DNA of 64,000 nucleotides from Diphasiastrum complanatum. Taxonomy: Eukaryota > Streptophyta > Lycopodiopsida > Lycopodiales > Lycopodiaceae. The notes beneath the pieces are model-generated. The model was not told the origin of the DNA. It was given only the letters and a program-made list of their open reading frames with translations, and did not search any database. Both the position numbers and the translations under genes were made by a program. The stretch is from contig CM055095.1 in the NCBI GenBank assembly GCA_029204225.1, positions 53,917,944 through 53,981,943 on the forward strand, written 5' to 3'. Below are positions 22,757-33,365 of this stretch, piece by piece. How positions within the stretch are numbered: position 1 is the first letter of the stretch; each line of letters starts with the position of its first letter.

Positions 22757-23333
22757 GTAGGTTTTCGTTCATGTGAAATAATATCATGCAGATGTTGAAT
22801 CGTTTATGATTCACAAGCTATGAATACTCAATGTCAGGACATAATGTGCTTGGAATCAATGTCAGTATACAGAGTGCTTGGCCACTGCAGTTGGATCTCA
22901 TTAACTCGAATTGTTGGAGCATTCCAGGACCTGTTTTTTTTGTTTAAAAAAAATGTTCCGTACAATACGTTCCGAGGGTCGGAATGGGTTTCTAAGTTCT
23001 CAACAAAGGGTGTAAGTGAAGGGATATCCATAAAGCGAGACGTTCATGCACAAGCCTTTTGAGTGAAGTCAAAGGGAATTTTGGTTGGGAGAGAATCACC
23101 ATAGTCATGTAACTCATGAGACTAGCAAGTCCTTAGGACCCAAACACATATGTAACATTGATAGAATCAAAAGACATACGGATCAAATCAATGTAAACCA
23201 ATCATTGAATGATGAGTTTCACAAAGTATGTTGCTATACACAGGTTTATATTAAGCTGTAACTAAGCCTTTATGATCTACCAATTGACTAAGGCTGGTAG
23301 TTCTATTTATATTCAATTTGGCCTGCAACTTGA
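22757..23333. other. No recognisable feature
   Basis: Only short frames on both strands (22820-23062 on +, 22834-23031 on -) without family signatures. Confidence 0.4.
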
Positions 23334-23940
23334 GTAATCAGTGCTGTAGAGCATATTGTTTCAAACAAACATCTGAAAGTAAGTTTCTCAACCATACTAC
23401 TTCCTTTGTAGCTTGAGAGGCTGCGATATGCTATGATTCAATAGAAGATAGAGCTATCGAAGCAATGTTCCATGAAATAGGACCATTTTTTAAAAAGAAT
23501 GTAAATCTAGAAGTGGATTTATGAGTGTCCACATCTCATGCCCAACTTGCATTTGAATAACCACTGAGAATATTGAGTTTGTTGTTGTCGACTGTTCCAT
23601 AACAAATGCAAAAGTTCATAGTAGTTCGAATATATCTCAAAACTATAATAAGAGCTTTCCAATGTGTAATATCAGGATTAGTCATAAACTGACTTAAGAA
23701 ACTGACTACAAAAGCTATGTCACCCGGTCTGGTAAAACCATCACGTACATAAGAGATCCTATTATCGAATGATAAGGATACTCACGCATCTGCTCCTCCT
23801 CTTCAATCGTCTGAGGACATTGGTCCCTTGACAATTTGAAACTTGGGTCCATCAGCGAGTGAGCTAATTTGCAATTCATCATATTATATCTGATTAACAT
23901 ATTGTGAATGTATCTTTGCTGAGTAATGTAAATCAACTTC
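23334..23940 (-). pseudogene. Ty1/copia reverse transcriptase end and RNase H relic
   Basis: On the - strand the sequence reads ITQQRYIHNMLIRYNMMNCK, then HSIIGSLMYVM and DRVT (standing for the usual TRPD), then FLSQFMTNPDITHWKA and LRYIRTT, GYSNASWA, KSTSRFTFFLKNGPISW and AASQATKEVVWLRNLL. These are the last reverse-transcriptase helix and the RNase H domain of a copia element, with the aspartate of 'GY.D.D.A' altered and stops within the frame. It is an isolated relic: no integrase is seen upstream (to the right on this strand). Confidence 0.85.
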
Positions 23941-25420
23941 TGTTTTGTGACTTATAAGAGATACAAACAAATTACAGTATCACTCAATGATGTACTATGT
24001 AATCCAAACCAACTGGTTCAAAAGTAACACTCCTAATCCAGTTAGTTGTACCTTATTTAGAAATATTTGAATGTTTAGGTGTGGATACAAATTTAAACAC
24101 CACATTCAATCTGATTCTAAATCCATTCTAGGTCAATAAATATTTCTCATCGAGAAATCATTTTTAGCATATGAGTAATTGTCTTCATCCAATTCTCATC
24201 AATATGCCTATATTTTTACTGACTAGTTTATGCATGCTTATAAACTCAGTCCAAGGAACTCATTGGTAGATCCACAGGATTAAGAACTTGTGCAAAGAAA
24301 TAATGATCTCACAATGATTCACCACATTATATATCTTTACAAATTTTAACAATATGTAAACAACACTTTTTTAACTGAGAATCATATAATCCAGTTAACT
24401 CTAAGAGAGAATATTACTCAAAGAGACTTATTTGTAACCAAAATTTCAATCAAAGATTATTTCAAAAGAATATATTGTTAGTGTGAATTTCCTTTCTTGC
24501 ATCAACTTACAGATCCTAGTTCTTACTAAGATTAAGTTGATTACAACCTGCAAGGAACATATTTCAACAAACGTTTTTCTTGTAATACAACACCCTAGTT
24601 CTGATACAAATCAATCGAATTCATAATCAATAACATTTCTAGTACAATTGATTCTTGTAATATCAAGAATATCCTATCTTGATTTTAGAAATAAGTCTCT
24701 CATCTATACATGTTACAGATTCCTCTAGAATCTAAGCAATAAATGTTTCTCCTAGATACTTTCTATCACCTACTTCGCTCCCTTTTATTAGGAAACTACA
24801 CTAGTTTCCAAGAGGCGCATATCAATCTCGATATGCCTAGGTGAAGAACTTTAAAAAATCTCAAAACTCAAAAATATGTGTTGCATTAACATAACTTAAT
24901 ACAATAAATGTCCCAACACATTTCCCTAAATGACTTATCCAAAGATTTTGTGTTACCCATAGAGAATTAACCTATATAATAAAAAAATGATTTATTAATT
25001 ATTCAAGGAAGAGTTACCATATATTAGAAAACATGTTTATTACCCATTCATGTGAAATTGTCCAAGGTTGTCGGGTAATAACAATTACCATTTAAGGTAT
25101 CACATGAAATCGAGTTAATTAGTATTAAGAAATTCACTAACATGCTCTTAGATTAATGAAATAGCTTGTAGGATTTTCAGTTTTGTAAATTTGAGATATT
25201 CGTAAGGGGTCATGACCAATGCCTCAAATTTTTGACAAAACACCCTCTTGTGACCAATAGTATTTAGCATCATTCAAGATTTACGGCTGTATACCCGATT
25301 CAGTTAGTTTCATACCTCCCTTTTGTTGGATTTTAATGCTCAGGTCTAAAGGCATTCGATAATGAGCATCTTGAAAAATTTGTATATACTTAGACAAAAA
25401 TTCAGAAAAATCAAAGTCAT
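23941..25420. other. AT-rich DNA, probably decayed retroelement
   Basis: No coding signal. Near 25313-25326 the - strand shows AAAAGGGAGG, which could be a polypurine tract belonging to the copia relic family, but no matching LTR pair is visible. Confidence 0.35.
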
Positions 25421-25489
25421 ACTCAGAAGATCAAAATTCATTTTGAAATCAACTATATTTCGATCTTTGACCTGGTCGATGGATAGAAT

Positions 25490-25620
25490 AGAGTCTAGCT
25501 TATTTTGACCCTGTACATATTTCGACCCCAACATCGATATTGACCCAGCACTAGTTCTGACCCAGCATCGATATCGACCCTGGTGCTATTTTGACACTGT
25601 CAATTGTTCTGACCCATGTC
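25490..25620. repeat. Short degenerate repeats of a TTCTGACCCAGCATCGATAT type
   Basis: Phrases of the kind GACCCAGCA and CATCGATAT.GACCC recur four to five times within 130 bp (about 25520-25615), giving a degenerate short repeat. Confidence 0.6.
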
Positions 25621-25809
25621 AATATTAGAAGGATGACGTTGACAGTTCGCCAACTCTATACATTCGTTTACTGCTTACAACGATGACTATCTATTGTAGA
25701 AAAACTTAAGTAACAAAAGTAGATTTGAGTTATACCTTCACTGAGTACGATCGACTGATCTACATCATCAACACAGTGTATATACCTGATCAATCAGAAC
25801 AATCAAGCT

Positions 25810-26060
25810 TGCACACCAATTTTTTGTGGGCCGCACCAGGCCACGGCACCCGGCACCCCGGCAGTGGTGTCGAGCAACGCGGGTGGCATTGGGCAGGGCG
25901 GGCGACTGGGGCAAGGGAGTAGGTGGCGCCGGGCAACTACAGGCTGGGCAGCCACAGGTGGCACCGCGAGCAGTTGCAGGCTAGGCGCCGGAAGGGCACA
26001 AGTGGTGTCAACACCGTCACGACCAGGCGCACACATGTAGGTAGAAGAGGAAGTTTCGTT
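25810..26060. other. GC- and CpG-rich patch
   Basis: About 250 bp with many CpG dinucleotides in an otherwise AT-rich, CpG-poor window. GGCGCCGGG-type and GCAGGCT-type words recur imperfectly (25926-25995). Open frames exist on both strands (25725-25922 and 25923-26150 on +, 25803-26087 on -), as expected by chance in GC-rich DNA, and none shows a known domain. Confidence 0.6.
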
Positions 26061-27268
26061 ATATATTCCCTCCCAATAATCTACCAAAAATGCTTATGGG
26101 ATAAAAATTGGGTGCCCAGACATGTGGCGCCTGGGCAGCCAATTTATTAAAGGATGCACCGGGGCCAAAGCATCACGCGCCCGAGGAGAAGGCTCTAGAA
26201 AACATCCCTTTACCCATACTAGCCACAGATCCACACACAAAATTTGTTGATCAGGATAAAGCAAGTTTTGGAGGCATTTACATATCTGTTTTGGTATGTT
26301 GTGATCCATTCATCCATTTTAAAACAACCACTATCTATAAAAGCCTTCTAGAGGAGGAAAATTGACTGTGACATGGCATTTTTGCCTGCTAGCAACATAC
26401 TCACCTTCAATCAACTGATTTTTGATTACGTTTTACGATTATTTTATAGAGCCTATTTACTGGTTTCTCACATGGATGCATTTAGTATAAACCTATAAAA
26501 CAAAATATGTAAAAATCTCTCGGGAAGCTAAGTCTCTATAGGTTAATTTCTTCTTTCGTTTCAGTTCTCTCTTATACAGTTTTAAACAAACATAGAATAG
26601 AGCATTAAGAGTTGTGCCTCATAAGAGGTTTTTTTTAACCAAAAAAACAATTGTTACTCATATTCTAAGTCACAAACATAATAGTATTTGCGCAAGTGAT
26701 ATTGTTAAAGAACAGTTTGCAGCTCAAAAGAATTAAAGCAACATTTTAGCCATTAAGATTCCTTTTTATGCCAAAAAGATAGCTTGTTTAATGGCAATAA
26801 AAATGGGAAACAACCTTGGCTCATCCGTTGAAAGCACTGATTCGCTAAAAAATTCCAAACCGTCAACTATGTAGAAAGTGAAACTGCATTCAAACTATGC
26901 AAGAAGCACACCAAGAAAAAAAAACCTCTTCATAACTTTCTAAAAAAGATTCAATTGCTTTGCAACTAAGTATTCAAGAAATCAGGCTTTTTGAAGGCAC
27001 AAAGTTTCAGCTTTCAAAAGGCTAAAAGTTGCCTATCATCAAAAAGCAAATAGCAAAAGTGATTGCAAAAAACTTAATGTTAGTAGTGAATTGAAATCTC
27101 TTCAAAATCACCATTCAAGAGCGTACTTTATCAATCTGATTGCAACTTTTGATAGTGCAAATACCAGAAAATCGATATCCTCTCGAAAAGTCATGATTTG
27201 AGAAGAGAAACGTGAATCACCCATCAAGCTTTCGCACAAGGCATGACATAATTAGTCCTCCTAGCTTT
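26061..27268. other. Leader-like AT-rich DNA next to an LTR relic
   Basis: No gene is recognisable. On the - strand this is the sequence that follows a primer binding site (27281-27269) and so may be the untranslated leader of the element whose LTR begins at 27282. No gag follows. Confidence 0.4.
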
Positions 27269-28300
27269 GGCTTTGATACCACTTTCAAAACCTCTTCCAA
27301 GATCATTACTAGGATGCCGAAACCAAGAGACACAAAGGGAACAGATAGTGGATTAATCCAACCCAACCAAACCTAGATCAATTGGATCTAGCCCCCAAGC
27401 TATGGAACAATTGCCATGTCTCAACAGAGGAATGAGTGAGAGCGCAATCCAGTAGCATGTAGCTATTGTCCACTAATCCAAGCTCTCTCTAAAGGGAGGC
27501 CTATGAGTATACTTATATCCTCCAAGGCCCTCCCTAGACTAGGAATAGACTGAAAGACCTCACTGGGACACATCAGTAGCCTAACTGGGCCACATTAGCT
27601 ATGGAAATTTAAGATCCAATATGATCCTAAATGTAGATCTAGGCACAATAGACGATGCAGAAAAACAAATGTCAAATTTTTAGACAATTCTACACATAGA
27701 ATTTCTAGTTTGATCAAGATCAATACAATATAACAACATAGAATCAAAAGCTATTCAACATATGAAGAGATATGATCCAATTCTCTATTAACATGTCGTA
27801 CGATAGCAAAAAATCATTTATTACCACCCTCTAATAGAGATAGATCAAGCTTACAACAAGTATTCTACTCGTAAGTAGAAGATAACTAAAAATAATGAGA
27901 TAGTCTTGACTTCAAAGCTTCCAAGATGAAAATATTTTTTAGGTTATGCTATACCAATGCAAACCCTGTTATTTATAGCTGAGAGTGATGACTCTCTCTC
28001 CTCTTTCTAGATGGGTTTGGCCTATCTTATTCAAAACTTGCCCTGAACTAGTCATAATGGCCAAAATTGCCAAGTAAAGCTAAAAATGAACTTTTGCATG
28101 ACTAAGTGACTAAGTGGATTTGGACCCAACTAAAAAATGACCATGTACACTGGTTTTACATGTGAGAGATAACCATGTACACCTTATTTGCTAATTTGGC
28201 CCTATAGTACCATTTTCTAGTCAAAATTTCAGTAAATGTATCATTCATGCTAATTTCCTAGAGAAAATATGCTATACATATCGTATATGCGGAAAATATA
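27269..28300 (-). mobile_element. LTR and primer binding site of a retroelement relic
   Basis: On the - strand TGGTATCAAAGCC (27281-27269), close to the initiator Met primer site, follows a sequence with LTR character that extends right for roughly a kilobase. A TATA-like GCTATAAATAAC is on the same strand at about 27971-27982. The outer edge cannot be fixed because no second LTR copy is visible; the end given is an estimate. Confidence 0.5.
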
Positions 28301-29445
28301 CTATTATGACACTTTTTGCTGATATACGAATGTGGCTATGTTAAAAAGTAGCTATAAATTTCTATGGCAAGTTCGAACGTCACAATCAGTCTTCAAATGA
28401 CAGTTATATTAGAAGAATTAGAGCTATTTTTAATACTTTATTATTTTTAGTAAATTTGTTAAATAACAATAAGCTATTTTTAGCAACACTCATAAGTGAC
28501 TCTGATGGATGATAATATCGATAGTTGCGAAGTAGTTTTACTAAAATGGCAATTTTTCGCCATATTGTAATGATGAAATGTATTTTATATCATGATTAAT
28601 AAAAGATGCCCAGGTACCCTTAAGATTCTACCTTAAAGTTCAAGGGAATGTCCTAAGTTTAAGGGTCATGAAGACAAAGACATGTTCAGTTGCAGTTTCT
28701 AATGACGAGCAGTCCATGATTCAAAGTGTCTTACTAAGGAAAAGGAACGAAGTTGCCAGTTCGGAATCGCCAATTTAAAGTACTATGTCGATTCTCGAAT
28801 TGGAACCAATGTGCTGATGATGAAAGTTTTACCGAATTTGAAAACCTGATGATCAGACAGTTTGTTATGGTTGGGATTACAGTTGCCTATACAAAGGTTC
28901 AAATTTGAGCACCTACCAATTTCCCGATGACTATTGTTATTCGAGTTTTGAATTAGTACACATTGAGATGAATTGAAGTGGATTAAAACTATGGAGAACT
29001 GAAGAGCTTAAACTCTACCTTTGGTGAAAAGGAAAATAAAAAATAAACCAAAGCCAAAAAAAAAAGGCTTTATGGAGGCCAAATTAGCCTAAAGAGTCTC
29101 TTTTGTCATTATGAAAGGTTCTTGGAGTTGTTGGCAATCCTTGAGAGGTGGTTTTCCATGGTTCATACATAGTTCACAAATTATCCCCTTCTCATCAGAT
29201 CCACATTGTCCTCTCTATTTCATTCTATTTCTTTCAGATCCATTTGATCATTTCTATTTCTATGAGCATCTCATCTTTTCTTCGCCAGGATTTTCTGATT
29301 TTCTGATTCCAAAGGCCAGGATCAGTCACAAGGCTCATCGTTGCTGGTTTTTTATTCTAAAGATTGGGAGCCAGAAGGCTCACCGTTGATGAGAAAACAT
29401 TGTAGTTTTATCCTGGCAAATCTGGAGGTTGGATCCCCGGCAAAG
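28301..29445. other. No recognisable feature
   Basis: AT-rich sequence. The only longer open frame (29111-29389, +) is rich in Phe, Ser and Pro and matches nothing I know. Confidence 0.4.
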
Positions 29446-29458
29446 CCCAATCTGCAAC

Positions 29459-29860
29459 ATAAATGTAACTGATGCAATGTGAGAAGTTGGACATACATTG
29501 GACTAAAGCTACTTGCAGCATTGTAAGTTGAAACTTCAAACTACAGAATTGATAACATCGAAAGTAGACTTGTGTAATATATTTGCAGATTGGATTTAGT
29601 AGATGGTGGGCCATTCCTCTGTGTTTTGCGATGACTTACTGGGTGCTGTTAGTTATCATTTTTTTTTTCCTTTTAAAATAAGATATATGTAACAGATGCA
29701 ATGTGACAAGTAGGACATGCATTGGACTGAAGTTACTTGCAGCATTTTAAGTTTCACTTGTGTCATATATTTGTGAATTGGATTTAGCAGATGGTGGGCC
29801 ATTCTGCTGTGTTTTGCAATGACCTAATGGATGCTGTCAGCTATATGCCTCCTTTTGTAC
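29459..29860. repeat. Diverged direct duplication of about 190 bp
   Basis: The blocks 29459-29655 and 29686-29855 share the same order of words, such as GATGCAATGTGA, GGACATNCATTGGACT, ACTTGCAGCATT, AGATGGTGGGCCATTC and TGTGTTTTGC, with several differences and small indels. It is a local, moderately old duplication. Confidence 0.85.
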
Positions 29861-29925
29861 ATTAAGATGTCTATAGGTTTTCAGGGTGAAAAACTGTATC
29901 ATAAATTATTCAAAGTTTGTCCAAA

Positions 29926-29997
29926 AATATTGTGTAAAGAACGTCTTTACTTTTCTCCACTAATATTGTGTAAAGAACGTCTTTACTTTTCTCCACT
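29926..29997. repeat. Perfect 36-bp tandem duplication containing a palindrome
   Basis: Two identical 36-bp units. Each contains GTAAAGA and TCTTTAC separated by three bases, so each unit could form a small hairpin. Confidence 0.92.
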
Positions 29998-31249
29998 ACT
30001 TTAATGAAGCGTGAGAGAGATTGTTGATGCTAAGATTTGCACTCAGTTAGAAAGCTATGATGGATGACATGTGGCTAAGGTAGTCTCCTCAGACAGTATA
30101 AACAAGGATAGAGAAAACATCATTTTAATTTTTCCCCTTGGATTGTGAGATTTACTTTACGACCATATGTTGTGCCAAATGTTCCGAGGAAACTCTACAT
30201 CTTGATGAAGTTTGGAAACCGTGAAATTAGAATATATCCAATGTCACAAATTTATATAGAGAATGATGTGCCATGTGCCATAAATTGATTAGTCTTCAAA
30301 GATACACAAAAGGGCACGTCTTAGAATGCTGCAATCATTCAGAATGATATGTGTTTTGGTGTGTTCCCAAAAAACTTTGATCATGCGCTTGATAACCCCT
30401 GAACATGTTGCCAAATTTAATGCCTTTCAGTACTCACACCATGTTTTCAGAAAGGGCTTCTCATTGTCCACTCCATATGTCTCTTCCTAGAGCACAACCA
30501 GAAAGATAAAACAGCAAGAAACTCGGCTTTGAGCACAAACGACTTTAATTTTTAGCTATGGGAATCTTAACCCTTAATATTTTGCACCAAAGTCTGATTT
30601 TTCCCCCATTGATTCAGGTTGTTGATGTTTGCAAGCACATCACGAATCTGACACAGATGTATCTTTTTATACATAGCGTGGGGAACCCAAATTGAAATAC
30701 GTCCTTGCATTGCTTGTTTGGTGAGGGCTATGAAACTGCCCTATTATATACTCTCTGTAATGCCAAGTGCTCGTTTTTTTGTTCAAGATTTTTAATCCTC
30801 CACTACATCCTCCACCTTAAACAAAATCCTCATGTGCTTTCGAACCATTTACACATTCCAGCAAAACTTCATGTTGAAAACCAATGGATGGCTGTCACAT
30901 AGCACATGCACTTTTCAGCCTTCCCCGACTTAATGCCTAATTGTTAGGTTTGTTTACTATGGATTTTTTTTGAACCAACATCCATGTGCTATGTGGTAGC
31001 CAATTATTAACTGTCCGCATAGACCATGTCTATGTTGGTCCACTTAAAACATCATCCTCCTATGTATGTTGTCTCCTGAGCTACTCTGTTTCAAAATCTT
31101 CGATAATGCCACTATTGAGTTTATTCCTATAGAGGACAGAGGTACGAGAGATCTCCTTTGATTGGGCGTTTATGTTTATATTTTCCTTCTTGCATTTTAG
31201 AGTGCTTCAGCCTGTAGTTCACCACATTTTGTGACGTTCACCACATTTT
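29998..31249. other. No recognisable feature
   Basis: AT-rich spacer with only short frames (for example 30705-30902 on +). Confidence 0.4.
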
Positions 31250-31498
31250 GTGACTGAAACAGCAGCTCAAAGATTATTCTTCAGGAAAGATTTGTCACCT
31301 TTAGGGAGGACAGTGAGGCAGTGTAGAGGGACTCTCTACGAGCTTAATTCCTTCTTAAAGTCTAGGAGTTCCTCCATTTCCTTGAATATTTCTTCACAAG
31401 CTCTGGATCAGCTTGTCAACAGTCTCTCTAGATCGGCAAGTGAAAAGTTCTTGGCTTCTTTGAAAAAACTGCAAATCACAAAGTCACATGGTACTTGA
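31250..31498 (+). other. Unassigned open frame of 82 codons
   Basis: ATG to stop. The reading is rich in Ser, Leu and Lys, ending in LASLKKLQITKSHGT. I do not recognise it. It lies about 650 bp upstream of the dynein light chain start codon on the same strand, so part of it could be an upstream exon or a chance frame. No splice signal clearly links the two. Confidence 0.2.
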
Positions 31499-32154
31499 AG
31501 TTTTGACAATGGGTCAATCAAGACTTCAAGACTACTATCTTGCTCCTCTTTAAGATATTGTCGAGGTACCATCTAGTTTGAGATCCACTTTACAAGATTT
31601 CTTGTATGAAGAAGAGATCAATTTCGATAGTGTAGACTATCCATTTTATTGCTTGCTCCTAAGGTAAATTTCAGGCATAATATGATGCTAGGTAAATTTC
31701 ATTCATAATATGATGCTAGAAATCGCAAGATGTTTGTTATCTTTGTTCAGACGTTCTATAATCTGATAGGTATCACCATAGATGCTCAATGGATATGGGA
31801 GAACATAGAGAGGCAGAGTTCCTTTGTATATTTAGCTATATGCTCCTTTCAATTCCATAAAGTGTATCTTCTAATTTTAACTCCGTAATTCCTTCCAAAA
31901 GTGTTGACTTTTCTTAGTGCTGCCCATTTATCTTCCCATCTCCATATTATGATTTTTTCCCACTCTCTTCTTGCTTCCACTTGTGAGGGCATAAGTTACA
32001 GAAGATGATTGCAAATCGGTCATTCAAGCTTGTATCTCTTCCATGTTCATGCATACTGTTTTTCGAATATTTGTAACTATTTCAGACAAAATTATTTTCA
32101 AATGCTCTGCACTGCAGGTACATAAAATTTGATCAACTATTTGTCTAGGATAAC
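31499..32154 (+). promoter_or_regulatory. Upstream region of the dynein light chain gene
   Basis: About 650 bp before the start codon. The six bases before the ATG follow a possible acceptor (TTTGTCTAG, 32140-32148), so the 5' untranslated region may be spliced. I could not place the transcription start. Confidence 0.35.
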
Positions 32155-33365
32155 ATGGAGCCTGAACAACTTGCCGCAGTAGATGTATGTTTGTAATTTT
32201 AGTTTCTCACATATCATATAATGGTCATTTCAACTTGGGATAAAGCTAGCACAAGCTTTGCAAGATATTTTTAACGTAACATTCAACTCATGATTGTTAA
32301 ATCCATAACATCAAAGCTTGTGGACATTTGTGATGATCCTGATGGCCACCTAATTATGGTCTGATATGTAAATTTTACAGCCAAGGTTTATACAAGATGA
32401 AATTAATGCTCTTGTTAAAGCAGCTCTGGATGAATCACTTGGCACTTCACAATTCAATCACGAAAAGGTATTATACCAATACTACAGATAGTCTTAGCAA
32501 GGTATCTTCTAGCTTTCTTTACTACTATCTTGACTTTCACAAAGTGCAATTTGTAGATTGGCAACTGGACTTCTACAGTTTGTGAGGCTTGCATGAAACG
32601 TTTGACTTCCCTAGACAAGCCTTTCAAATATGCAGGTATTGGTCTCACACCACCCAAGTAGCTGCTAGATTCTCCGCTGGGGTTTTGCAATTTTCAACAG
32701 CTTCTGCGTTTGCCAAGTCTGGACTCCCTGCTATGAAGAGCTCTCTTCATTCTGTGATTGATGAATAGGATAGTCAAGCTGGATATTAGAACATGTAAAT
32801 GCATAAAAGTTTTTTTTGGGTTGCTCTTCACTGCTTCCTATACACGTTTGAATGTCTTGTGGTGGGATGGCAGTGACATGTGTTATTATGCAGAAAAATG
32901 GTGCAGGGCTGGTAACAGCAACTTCATGCTTTTGGGACGTTTCTACTGATGGTAAATGTCTACATGTCTTGAGTTGAAATAGCCATAATAAGGCTCCGAG
33001 TCCTCTGATTATCTTTTCCCTTTCGTTGTAGAGCATTTACTAAAGTATCTGCAGTGGTATCATTCCAAAGCAACTCTAATAGACGATTGCACATGGCTTT
33101 CTGCTCAGAGATTCATTTGCATTTTGTTTGAAATTTCAAGCAACTGCTAGTGCCGTCTCACCATTGGAGCTTTACATACTAATGAATTGCCAAATTCTGG
33201 CTTTTCCAAGCTTGCTTGATTTTATATGGGCATAAGAATTTATGTTTCACACCTTGTGCTTTCAAGCTATGATGCGTATGCTCGTGTGAAACAGGAAGTA
33301 GAACAATTCGCTGGGAAAACAAAACCATGTATTGCATAGTTACAGTATTTGGAATGGCAATTTGA
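32155..33365 (+). CDS. DYNLT: Tctex-type dynein light chain, complete gene
   Basis: Five coding exons join in frame with GT/AG introns: 32155-32184, 32381-32467, 32557-32635, 32874-32951 and 33295-33365 (TGA 33363-33365). The product is about 114 residues, the usual family length (about 113). Signatures in order: [16 protein letters not shown] (helix 1), [20 protein letters not shown] (helix 2), [20 protein letters not shown], then [13 protein letters not shown] and the C-terminal strand [19 protein letters not shown]. Tctex-type chains dimerise on dynein intermediate chains in cytoplasmic and flagellar motors and bind cargo. The first ATG after the acceptor at 32148 is taken as start. All introns are short (89-343 bp), unlike those of the DnaJ gene upstream. 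There is no stop or frameshift, so it is probably functional. Confidence 0.95.
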
